Source of the DNA: Gemmatimonadales bacterium
GTDB taxonomy: Bacteria; Gemmatimonadota; Gemmatimonadetes; Gemmatimonadales; GWC2-71-9
NCBI GenBank assembly: GCA_013812695.1
Contig: JACCSZ010000107.1
Span: 1-30,779 of the forward strand
DNA length: 30,779 nucleotides
Direction: 5' to 3'
Shown here: piece by piece, positions 8,222 to 15,388 of the stretch
How the letters are laid out: the number at the start of each line of letters is the position of its first letter
How positions within the stretch are numbered: the stretch's first letter is position 1
Translations under genes and position numbers: made by a program
Notes under the pieces: model-generated
Database searches by the model: none
What the model saw: the letters and a program-made list of their open reading frames with translations, nothing else
Told to the model about the DNA's origin: nothing

Positions 8222-9205
8222 ATGATCGTCCACCGGCGCACCCCGGTCGAAGCTCGTGAGGCGTGGGAAGAGGCCCTCCTCGGGATACCGCACGCGATCG
8301 CCCACACTTGGGGCCACTGTTATGCAATGCACCTCAGCTCGGGACTTCCGACCTATCTCTATCAGTTCGAGAGCGGCACCGTTCGGGTGGCATGTCCGCT
8401 CGCGGAGCGTCGGTTCCGGGGCCAGGCCGACATCGTCACGCCCTATGGCTTCGGGGGCTTCGCCGGGACCGGTGACTGCCCCACCTTCCCGGCGCGCTGG
8501 GCCGAGTTCGTCGCCGGGGAGGAGTATGTGTGTGGCTACCTCGGCCTGAACCCGGTGCTCCGGAACGACACGTACTTCGATCCTCGCAGCGTCCACACGA
8601 GCAACAGCGTCTTCACCCTGGACCTGCGCCAACCGCCGGAGCGGCTCTTCGCGAACCTACACGCCAACCGGAAGCGGCAGCTCCGCGAGCCGCTTGCGCC
8701 GGGAACCCGGATCGTGTGGGACAACGAGCGATTGTCAGCGTTCTTTCTCGAACAGTACCCGGTGTTCGTGGACCGAGTCAGTGCGGCGCCAGTGTACCGC
8801 TTCAGCCCCGCGACGCTATCGTTCCTGTGTGCTCTAGACGGTGTCTTCCTCGTGGGCGCCGAGGTGGCCGATCGCCTGGAGGCGGTGGCGGTGTTCGGCC
8901 ACACCGGCTACGTGGCCGACTACCTCTTCGGTGTAGCCCTCCCGGAAGGGCGTCACCACGCCGCGCGCCTACTCTGGTGCGGGGCGGAGCGGTTGCGCTC
9001 GCTCGGAGTTCCTCGCCTGAACCTCGGCGGGGGCGCTCGGCTCAACGACGGGATCGCGGAGTTCAAACGGCGGTTCGGCGCCGAAGAGGCGCCTCTGCTG
9101 AGCGTCAGGCAGGTCTACCTCCCGGAGGCATTCGCCCGGCTCTGTCGGTCGGCGGGAGTGGAGCCCGACTCCACCGGCTATTTCCCCGCGTACCACGCCC
9201 CGTGA
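8222..9205 (+). CDS. GNAT/FemAB-like acyltransferase (second copy)
   Basis: 327 residues from ATG 8222, one base after the methyltransferase stop. The architecture parallels the protein at 6526: an N-terminal half with YGFGGFAGTGD, a central segment HANRKRQLREPL, and a FemAB-like C-terminal half with AVFGHTGYVADYLFGVAL, VPRLNLGGGARLNDG (about 262-276) and FKRRFGAE (about 280-287). The two proteins are only distantly similar and look like an old duplication rather than a recent one. It is probably an acyl or aminoacyl transferase acting on a sugar amine or hydroxyl in the same pathway. The next gene starts 34 bp later with its own ribosome site. Confidence 0.78.
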   Translation: MIVHRRTPVEAREAWEEALLGIPHAIAHTWGHCYAMHLSSGLPTYLYQFESGTVRVACPLAERRFRGQADIVTPYGFGGFAGTGDCPTFPARWAEFVAGEEYVCGYLGLNPVLRNDTYFDPRSVHTSNSVFTLDLRQPPERLFANLHANRKRQLREPLAPGTRIVWDNERLSAFFLEQYPVFVDRVSAAPVYRFSPATLSFLCALDGVFLVGAEVADRLEAVAVFGHTGYVADYLFGVALPEGRHHAARLLWCGAERLRSLGVPRLNLGGGARLNDGIAEFKRRFGAEEAPLLSVRQVYLPEAFARLCRSAGVEPDSTGYFPAYHAP

Positions 9206-9225
9206 GCGTGATCAGGCCACCAGCT

Positions 9226-9230
9226 GGAGG
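9226..9230 (+). promoter_or_regulatory. Strong ribosome binding site of the aminotransferase gene
   Basis: GGAGG, 9 nt before ATG 9240. It is the clearest ribosome site in block B, where most genes rely on stop/start overlap instead. Confidence 0.6.
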
Positions 9231-9239
9231 CGCATTCCG

Positions 9240-10487
9240 ATGAAAGCGTCGGTCGACGAGCTCGCGATCTTCGGTGGTCGTCCCGCGTTCCCGGAGGTCC
9301 TGCACGTGGGACGCCCGAACATCGGCGATCGCGGCCGGCTGCTGGACCGGATCAACGACCTCTTGGATCGGCGCTGGCTCACGAACAACGGCCCTTACCT
9401 GGAGGAGTTCGAGGAGCAGCTTGTCAAGCTGACCGGCGTGCCCCACTGTGTCGCGATGTGCAACGGCACCGTGGCCCTCGAGATCGCCATTCGCGCCGCG
9501 GGGCTCGCCCAGGAGGTGATCGTCCCGTCGTTCACTTTCGTAGCGACTCCCCACGCACTGCAATGGCAGGGGATCACTCCGGTGTTCTGCGACGTCGATC
9601 CCCACACCCATCTGCTGGACCCGTGCCGGGTCGAGGAGCTCATCACACCGCGTACGACCGGGATCATCGGGGTGCACCTCTGGGGCCGACCATGTCGGGT
9701 CGGTGAGCTGACCGAGATCGCGCGCCAGCATGGCCTCCGGCTCCTGTTCGACGCCGCTCACGCCTTCGGCTGCTCCCACCAGGGGAGCATGATCGGCGGG
9801 TTCGGCGACGCGGAAGTCTTCAGCTTTCACGCCACGAAGTTCGTCAACAGCTTCGAGGGTGGGGCGGTCGCCACTCGCGACGGCGACCTCGCCACTCGAG
9901 TCCGGATGATGCGGAACTTCGGGTTCGTCGACTACGACCAGGTCAGTTACGTTGGCACCAACGGCAAAATGACCGAAGTGGCTGCAGCGATGGGGCTCAC
10001 CTCCCTGGAGAGCATGGCCGAGTTCACGGCCGCGAACCAGCAGAACTACCACCGCTATCTGACCTCCCTGGATGGCATTCCGGGCCTGTCACTGCTCACC
10101 TACGACGAGGAAGAGCGGTGCAACTACCAGTACGTCGTCCTGGAAGTCGACCAAGGTGTCCGCCGGCTCGGCCGCGACCTGCTCCAGCAGATTCTCCAGG
10201 CCGAGAACGTATTCGCTCGCCGGTACTTCTATCCTGGGTGCCATCGGATGGAGCCGTACCGCTCCTACTTCCCTTCCGCGCGCCTGCTGCTGCCTCAGAC
10301 GGAGCGGCTGGTGGAGCGGGTGCTCTCGCTCCCGACCGGCACCGCGATCGGGCCGGACGAAATCGGCACCATCTGTGACATCGTCCGGTTCGCCGTCTCG
10401 TCGGCTCCGGAGATCACCGAGCGCCTGGCGCGATCGGCCCCTCTCGAGGCCGCGCCCGCGCGCGAGCGTCGCTCGGAGGGCACGTGA
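9240..10487 (+). CDS. DegT/DnrJ/EryC1/StrS family sugar aminotransferase
   Basis: A 415-residue PLP enzyme that converts a keto group on a nucleotide-linked deoxysugar to an amine with glutamate as the usual donor. It has GRRWLTNNGPY-type entry text (44-53), MCNGTVALEIAIRA (73-86), VIVPSFTFVATPHA (93-106), the cofactor aspartate in LFDAAHAFG (169-177) and the Schiff-base lysine in SFHATKF (K200). The overall pattern (LAIFGGRPAFPEVLHVGRPN start, GVHLWGRPC) recalls NDP-4-keto-6-deoxyhexose 4-aminotransferases, so a viosamine-type 4-amino sugar is my best guess. A strong GGAGG (9226-9230) sits 9 nt before ATG 9240. The last 30 residues are an Arg/Ala-rich tail beyond the usual family end. Confidence 0.93.
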   Translation: MKASVDELAIFGGRPAFPEVLHVGRPNIGDRGRLLDRINDLLDRRWLTNNGPYLEEFEEQLVKLTGVPHCVAMCNGTVALEIAIRAAGLAQEVIVPSFTFVATPHALQWQGITPVFCDVDPHTHLLDPCRVEELITPRTTGIIGVHLWGRPCRVGELTEIARQHGLRLLFDAAHAFGCSHQGSMIGGFGDAEVFSFHATKFVNSFEGGAVATRDGDLATRVRMMRNFGFVDYDQVSYVGTNGKMTEVAAAMGLTSLESMAEFTAANQQNYHRYLTSLDGIPGLSLLTYDEEERCNYQYVVLEVDQGVRRLGRDLLQQILQAENVFARRYFYPGCHRMEPYRSYFPSARLLLPQTERLVERVLSLPTGTAIGPDEIGTICDIVRFAVSSAPEITERLARSAPLEAAPARERRSEGT

Positions 10488-11428
10488 AGGCGACCGTGCT
10501 TCTGGTGACCTACAACCATGCGCCCTACATCGCGCAGGCCCTCGACAGCGTGTTGGCGCAGATCACCGACTTTCCCTTTGAAATCATCGTCAGCGAGGAC
10601 TGCTCCACTGACGGTACTCGTGAGATCATCGAAGGGTACCGGCGACGTCACCCCGCCCAAATCCGCCTGCTGCTCTCGGAACGAAATCGCTGTGACAACG
10701 AGGTCATCGCCAGGGGTATCCGGGCGGCCAGAGGGGATGTTATCGCGTACCTCGACGGGGATGACTGGTGGACCGCCCCGCACAAGCTGCAGGCTCAGGT
10801 CGCGTTTCTGGAGCGGGAGCCGGGCTGCGCCATGTGCTACCACAGCGTCCTCCGGGTGTATGAGGGTGACGAACGGGATTCTCACCCTTCGCTGCCCCCG
10901 GGCCCCCGCCGACCGATGACTACCGAGGACGTGCTCGTGAGATACCACGTCAACAGTTGCTCCCTCGCGTTCCGGCGAGGCGCGGTGCCTGAGCTGCCCG
11001 ACTGGTACCGCTCCGCGGACCTGGCCGACTGGGCGCTCGCCGTTCTCGTGAGCACGCGCGGCGATCTGGGCTATCTCGACGAGGTGATGGCTGCCTACCG
11101 GATCCACTCCAGCGGAGTCTGGTCGGCCCTGACGCACATCCAGCGGATAGAGCGCCGCTTGAAGTTCTACGAGCGACTCGGATCCGACATCAGGTGCACC
11201 TATGCCACCGCTATTCGAACCGGACGGGCACAGACCTATTTCGACCTGGCCCTCGGGTGGGAAGCGCAGGGCCACGCCGGCCGGGCCGCGGCCTGCCTGC
11301 TCCGGTCACTCCGTGAGTGCCCCCGCAATCGGCACCTTACCGGGACTGCCCGTCTGCGGGTGCTCGCGCGACTCTGGGCCCCGCGCTTGCGCGCCGGCGT
11401 GCGGGCGCTGCGCGGGAGGCACGGTTGA
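10484..11428 (+). CDS. GT2 family glycosyltransferase
   Basis: 314 residues from GTG 10484, which overlaps the aminotransferase stop (GTGA). VLLVTYNHAPYIAQALDSVL (5-24), IIVSEDCSTDGT (34-45) and the metal-binding AYLDGDDWW (88-96) define a GT-A fold. The E-D-C-S-T-D variant of the nucleotide-binding loop is common in the branch that opens VTYNHExYI. The C-terminal 100 residues are helical and basic, including RLKFYERLGSD and an Ala/Arg-rich end, with no transmembrane segment. Its position directly behind the amino-sugar genes makes it the best candidate to transfer the modified amino sugar to the glycan. That role is inferred only from position. Confidence 0.92.
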   Translation: MKATVLLVTYNHAPYIAQALDSVLAQITDFPFEIIVSEDCSTDGTREIIEGYRRRHPAQIRLLLSERNRCDNEVIARGIRAARGDVIAYLDGDDWWTAPHKLQAQVAFLEREPGCAMCYHSVLRVYEGDERDSHPSLPPGPRRPMTTEDVLVRYHVNSCSLAFRRGAVPELPDWYRSADLADWALAVLVSTRGDLGYLDEVMAAYRIHSSGVWSALTHIQRIERRLKFYERLGSDIRCTYATAIRTGRAQTYFDLALGWEAQGHAGRAAACLLRSLRECPRNRHLTGTARLRVLARLWAPRLRAGVRALRGRHG

Positions 11429-11601
11429 CCGACCGCGGTTCGGTCGTGATCTCGACCTTTGGTCGAGGCGGGTCTCGGTGCAGCCTGGAAGCGCTCGACC
11501 ACCTGCAATCCTCACTCACGGGTCGGACCGTGTGGCGGCCGAACGTGGGCAGCGTGGGCGCGAGGAATGACGGCGCCATGACGCCGGGAGGGCCGGTATA
11601 G
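11425..11601 (+). pseudogene. Remnant of a GT2 glycosyltransferase gene
   Basis: A 58-residue frame from TTG 11425, overlapping the previous stop as TTGA, and ending in a TAG (11599-11601) that directly abuts the next ATG at 11602. It contains SVVISTFGRGGSRCSLEALD, the start of a GT2 catalytic domain, and then WRPNVGSVGARNDGAM, which resembles the N-x-G-x-x-x-A-R-N-x-G segment normally about 50-60 residues later. The DGS loop between them and everything after, including the DxD, are missing. The simplest reading is an in-frame internal deletion plus loss of the 3' part. Translational coupling on both sides may be why the short frame stays open. Confidence 0.55.
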
Positions 11602-12417
11602 ATGCCTGCTCCTGCCCGAGTCCCCCGCGATCTGCGCCCGATTCCGATTCTCATGTACCACCAGGTTACGCCTGTGCCTTCGGAGTCCTTTGCCAAATTT
11701 ACCGTGACTGCAAAGGCGTTCTCCACCCAGATGCGGTGGCTCGCCGTCGCCCGGTACACGCCCTTGACCGTGGACCAGTTACTGGCCTGCTGGAGCGGGC
11801 GCCGGGTGCTGCCGGAGCGACCCGTGGTCATCACTTTCGACGATGGCTTCCGCGACTGCGTCGACTTCGCTTTGCCCGCACTTGTGCGGCATGGCTTTCC
11901 TGCCGTGTTCTACCTTGTGGCCGGCCTCGTCGGACGGACCAGCCGGTGGACGCTCCCGATCTGTGGCGTGGCGTTCCCCCTGATGGACTGGGCCACGGCT
12001 CGGAGCCTCCTGGAAGCCGGAATGGAATGCGGTGCCCACAGCATGACGCATCCGCCCCTCGCCCAGCGACCCCCCGCCTCGTGGCACGCGGAGCTGGTAG
12101 AGTCACGGCGGCTCCTCGAAGACCGGCTCGGACGCGAGATCCGGCATCTCGCGTATCCGTTCGGTTCCGTCGACACCGGCGTACGAGCCGTGGCCGAGGA
12201 GGCTGGCTATGTCTCCGCCTGCACCACCGAGAAGGGACTCGCGGAGGTCGGCGATGACTGGCTGATGCTGCGGCGGGTCCCCGTGTACGGTGGTGACTCG
12301 CTGCTCGATTTCGTCTGCCGCTTGCGGACAGCCGAAACCGTGCGTCAGGCCCTACGCGGCACGATTCCGCCGCGCGCACTCTCCCTGTACCGGAGGCTAT
12401 GGGGAGGGATACCGTAG
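11602..12417 (+). CDS. Polysaccharide deacetylase (NodB homology domain, CE4)
   Basis: 271 residues. PILMYHQVTP (15-24) leads into the CE4 domain: motif 1 ITFDDGF (77-83) with the catalytic base and metal-binding aspartates, motif 2 HSMTH (146-150) with the two metal-binding histidines, and motif 3 LAYPFGS (183-189). All key residues are present. CE4 enzymes remove N-acetyl groups from hexosamines in glycans. No signal peptide is visible, so it may act in the cytoplasm on the lipid-linked intermediate. The opening MYH-Q-V and the length match deacetylases common in EPS loci. ATG 11602 follows the TAG of the GT2 remnant without a gap. Confidence 0.92.
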   Translation: MPAPARVPRDLRPIPILMYHQVTPVPSESFAKFTVTAKAFSTQMRWLAVARYTPLTVDQLLACWSGRRVLPERPVVITFDDGFRDCVDFALPALVRHGFPAVFYLVAGLVGRTSRWTLPICGVAFPLMDWATARSLLEAGMECGAHSMTHPPLAQRPPASWHAELVESRRLLEDRLGREIRHLAYPFGSVDTGVRAVAEEAGYVSACTTEKGLAEVGDDWLMLRRVPVYGGDSLLDFVCRLRTAETVRQALRGTIPPRALSLYRRLWGGIP

Positions 12418-13385
12418 CCACTTCGTGCCGGACTACGGTGGTCATCCCGACCTTCGGACGCCGCGCCTCGGTGCTGCGGCTGCTCCAGGCGCTCGGCCGC
12501 CAAGCAGGGCCGCCCGCGGATTTCGAGGTCATCGTCTCGATCGACGGCTCCCAGGATGGCACCCAGGAGGTGGTGGGCAGCTTCCCCGCGCCCTTCCTGT
12601 TGCGAAGCCTGTGGCAGCCCAATCGGGGACGGGCCGCGGCCTGCAACGCCGGCCTCCGCGCCGCGGTTGGCGAGCTGGTGGTGTTCCTCGATGACGACAT
12701 GGAGCCTGCCCCCGGCTTCCTCGAGGGTCATAAGCGTGCCCATAGCGCAGCACCGCCACCACGGGGGGTCGTCGGCGCCGCCCCGATCATTGTAGGGGAC
12801 TCGGCCCCCCCACTCGTCAGCTATGTCGGCCACGCATTCAACGCGCGCCTCGAGCGGCTTGCCCGGGCCGAACGCGTGCATTTCAAGGACGCCTATACCG
12901 GCAACTTTTCGGCGCCCCGGGCCGTCCTCGAGCGCATCGGAGGGTACGACGAAGGGTTCCGGCTGTACGGTCATGAGGACTACGAGCTCCTGTTGCGCCT
13001 GGTGGAGGCCGGTGTCGAGCTAGTCTATTGTCCCGAGGCCCTGGCCCACCAACACTACGAAAAGACTCTTCCCGCCGTGGCACGCGACGCGATCGCACGA
13101 GGCCGCACGGCAGTATACTTCGCCCGCAAGCATCACGAGGTCGTCGATCAGCTCAGGCTGGGTGCGTACGCGCAGGAGACACGCAAGTGGCGCCTGCTTC
13201 GGAGCGCGCTCCTCGGACTCGGCCGGGTGTTCCACGGCCTGCCGATAGCGGTCATCGCGCTCATGACGAGGCTCGAGCGGCAGCGCCCCCCACGGCTCGA
13301 CCGCTACTACGCCATGGCGCTGGACTATTTCTACTGGGTGGGGGTCCAGGCCGTCGTGCGCGAGAAGAAGAAGGAGGGCCTCTGA
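12399..13385 (+). CDS. GT2 family glycosyltransferase
   Basis: 328 residues, overlapping the deacetylase end by 19 bp. TVVIPTFGRRASVLRLLQAL (13-32), VIVSIDGSQDGT (44-55), PNRGRAAACNAG (74-85) and FLDDDMEPAPGFL (96-108) define the GT-A fold, with the DDD metal site at about 98-100. YTGNFSAPRAVLERIGGYDE and LYGHEDYELLLRLVEAG supply the usual acceptor-side motifs. The C-terminus carries an amphipathic or hydrophobic stretch (ALLGLGRVFHGLPIAVIAL) that may anchor it to the membrane. ATG 12399 has GGAGG only 2 nt upstream, so a GTG at 12438 is possible but would cut into the first strand. The next gene begins in a TGATG overlap. Confidence 0.93.
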   Translation: MGRDTVATSCRTTVVIPTFGRRASVLRLLQALGRQAGPPADFEVIVSIDGSQDGTQEVVGSFPAPFLLRSLWQPNRGRAAACNAGLRAAVGELVVFLDDDMEPAPGFLEGHKRAHSAAPPPRGVVGAAPIIVGDSAPPLVSYVGHAFNARLERLARAERVHFKDAYTGNFSAPRAVLERIGGYDEGFRLYGHEDYELLLRLVEAGVELVYCPEALAHQHYEKTLPAVARDAIARGRTAVYFARKHHEVVDQLRLGAYAQETRKWRLLRSALLGLGRVFHGLPIAVIALMTRLERQRPPRLDRYYAMALDYFYWVGVQAVVREKKKEGL

Positions 13386-13792
13386 TGCGAGTCACCCGGA
13401 TTCAGGTCGGCCTGCTCCTGCTCCTCCTATACGCCGCGGTGTCCGATGCCCGGTGGGTGTACCGTGCCGTCCGGGGAGTCGCGGACGCTGCCCGGGACGA
13501 CCCCATCACCACCTACGAGCGCAGGTTCCGCGAGCTCAGGCATGCGCTCCCCTCCCGCGGAGTGATCGGGTACACCAGTGGCGTGCAGCCGGAAGTGTTC
13601 AGTAGCGAGGATTTCAGGCGGTTCGTCCTGGCCGAGTACTCGCTGGCCCCGCTCCTCGTTCTGAACGACACCGCGCCGGAGTTGGTAGTGGGCAATTTCG
13701 CTCCGGACAGCGTGCCGGGCCGACCGCCGCCGGGATTCCAGCTCGTCCGGGATTTTGGTCGAGGGATTTGGCTGCTGCGGCGGGCGCAATGA
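13385..13792 (+). CDS. Small single-pass membrane protein of unknown function
   Basis: 135 residues from ATG 13385, sharing bases with the previous stop (TGATG). One N-terminal hydrophobic helix (VGLLLLLLYAAVSDA, residues 8-22) would anchor or export the protein. The rest is a soluble domain with RFRELRHALPSRGVIGYTSG, AEYSLAPLLVLND and FGRGIWLLRRAQ. I do not recognise the family. The text resembles the periplasmic tail that often follows the membrane part of GT39 proteins (an ...YALAP.. segment). It sits directly before a GT39-like gene with an ATGA overlap, so it may be the detached soluble domain or partner of that enzyme. This is an inference. Confidence 0.72.
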   Translation: MRVTRIQVGLLLLLLYAAVSDARWVYRAVRGVADAARDDPITTYERRFRELRHALPSRGVIGYTSGVQPEVFSSEDFRRFVLAEYSLAPLLVLNDTAPELVVGNFAPDSVPGRPPPGFQLVRDFGRGIWLLRRAQ

Positions 13793-15234
13793 GTTTCCCG
13801 CTCGTGTTGTCCGCCGTCGTCGCCGGTCTGATCGGGTTCAGCTTGCTGCGAGGGGCATGGCCTAACTCCGTGGCGTACGGGCCATATCGTCTCGTCGTGG
13901 CTGCGCTGGGGGTCGGCATCGGGCTGGGGATGACATCGCTGGGCCTCTTCGCATGGCTGCTTCTGGCTGGAACCGCGAGCCGGGGACTGATCGGCGCCGA
14001 ACTCGGCCTCCTCGGATTACTGAGTATCTGGTTGCTCCAACGACGATCCCGCCGCGGTTACGGGGAGGGCCTTGGACCTACAGCTCGGACGCCCCAGGAA
14101 GTTTGGACTTGGTCGGTAACGGTCACGTTCGCCGTCACGGTGTGCTGCGCGGTCGCCGCGTTCATCGGCCTCTCAATCTCCCAGCCGCACGGCGGCTGGG
14201 ACGCCTGGATGAATTGGAATCTGCGCGCCAGGCTGATTTTTCGGAGCGGCCCGGAATGGCGAGATGCGTTCTCTGCGTTGCTCCCCTGGTCACACCCCGA
14301 TTACCCGCTGTTGGTCCAGACCTCGGTGGTCCGAACCTGGGTGTATCACGGGCGCGAAACACTCGCCGGGCCGGCCATACTGGCGTTCCTGTTCACCTTT
14401 GCCACGGCGGCCCTGGCAACCTCCGCCGTGGCAGCCTTGCGGGGTCGAACTCAGGGCATGCTCGCGGGCCTGGTGCTCCTCGCCACCCCGTTTTTCATCT
14501 TCCACGGCGCCTCAGAGTACGGCGACGTCCCGGTGGGTTTCTTCTTCCTTTCGACGGTGGTTCTGCTGGCACTGCACGACCGGCATCGCGAACACACCAG
14601 CGTCTTCGCGGGATTCGCCGGCCTCACGGCCGGATTGGCGGCCTGGACCAAGAACGAAGGCCTGTTGTTCCTGATTGCCCTGGTGTGCGCTTGGGCCGCT
14701 ACGGGTCTCCAAGCCGGCGCTCGCCGGGAGCTGGGACGCGAGGCCCGCAGCGTTGCCCTCGGCCTCCTTCCCCTGCTCCTGGTCATCGGTCTCTTCAAGC
14801 TCCACTTTGCACCACCGAACGATCTCATGGCGGCCGCTGAGGCTGGAAAGACGCTCGACTGGGTCAGCGACCCGCGGCGATACGCCCTCGTGGCTCAGGC
14901 ATTCACGACCCAGATTACATCTTTTGGCTTCAACGGGTTGATCAGCGCGGTCTGGCTGCTGATCACCTACGGGATCTGTGTCGGGGTGCGTCCCGAGCAG
15001 GTGCGGAACAGATGGCTGTTCACGATCGTGGCGTCCGTCGGCCTGATGCTGGCGGGGCACGTCGTCGTGTTCGTGGCAACGGCCGAGGACGTGGCCCGCC
15101 TGCTGAACAGCTCGCTGGAGCGGCTCCTGCTGCAGCTCTGGCCTACCGTCGTGTTCGCCTGGTTCATGGTCCTCGCCACTCCCGAGGAAGCCGCCCAGCG
15201 CGACGCGGAGAGACGTCCCGCCATTGCATCCTAG
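13789..15234 (+). CDS. GT39/ArnT-like integral membrane glycosyltransferase (GT-C)
   Basis: 481 residues with about 10-11 hydrophobic segments. The start is ATG 13789, overlapping the previous stop as ATGA. An in-frame GTG at 13768 was rejected. The first periplasmic loop contains GGWDAWMNWNLRARLIF (135-151), whose aspartate matches the catalytic position of GT-C enzymes. The following PWSHPDYPLLVQ and the later AAWTKNEGLLFLIAL are typical of GT39-like proteins in bacterial EPS loci. Such enzymes use polyprenyl-phosphate sugars as donors on the periplasmic face. Expected partners are a polyprenyl-phosphate sugar synthase (none certain here) and the small protein just upstream. Confidence 0.85.
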   Translation: MSFPLVLSAVVAGLIGFSLLRGAWPNSVAYGPYRLVVAALGVGIGLGMTSLGLFAWLLLAGTASRGLIGAELGLLGLLSIWLLQRRSRRGYGEGLGPTARTPQEVWTWSVTVTFAVTVCCAVAAFIGLSISQPHGGWDAWMNWNLRARLIFRSGPEWRDAFSALLPWSHPDYPLLVQTSVVRTWVYHGRETLAGPAILAFLFTFATAALATSAVAALRGRTQGMLAGLVLLATPFFIFHGASEYGDVPVGFFFLSTVVLLALHDRHREHTSVFAGFAGLTAGLAAWTKNEGLLFLIALVCAWAATGLQAGARRELGREARSVALGLLPLLLVIGLFKLHFAPPNDLMAAAEAGKTLDWVSDPRRYALVAQAFTTQITSFGFNGLISAVWLLITYGICVGVRPEQVRNRWLFTIVASVGLMLAGHVVVFVATAEDVARLLNSSLERLLLQLWPTVVFAWFMVLATPEEAAQRDAERRPAIAS

Positions 15235-15265
15235 CTTGGCGCGACCTCTTCTCGGGGCCTCGCCG

Positions 15266-15388
15266 ATGCGCGGTGCGGATGCCCAGCCAGCTCCGTCGTT
15301 CCACTACATCCAGCTGGCAGAGCGGGTCCCCACGATGGACGTTACCCTGCTCGCTCCGCGCATCCGCGGCCTGGAGTCACCCCCATGA
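15266..15388 (+). CDS. Possible 40-residue linker ORF between two GT39-like genes
   Basis: A 41-codon frame from ATG 15266, ending in a TGA that overlaps the start of the next gene (ATGA, 15385-15388). The peptide contains SFHYIQLAERVPTMDVTLL. I do not recognise it. The stop/start overlap is the pattern of a translated leader or a gene remnant in this operon, but there is no clear ribosome site and the frame is short enough to be chance. It fills a gap of 150 bp that holds nothing else. Confidence 0.25.
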   Translation: MRGADAQPAPSFHYIQLAERVPTMDVTLLAPRIRGLESPP

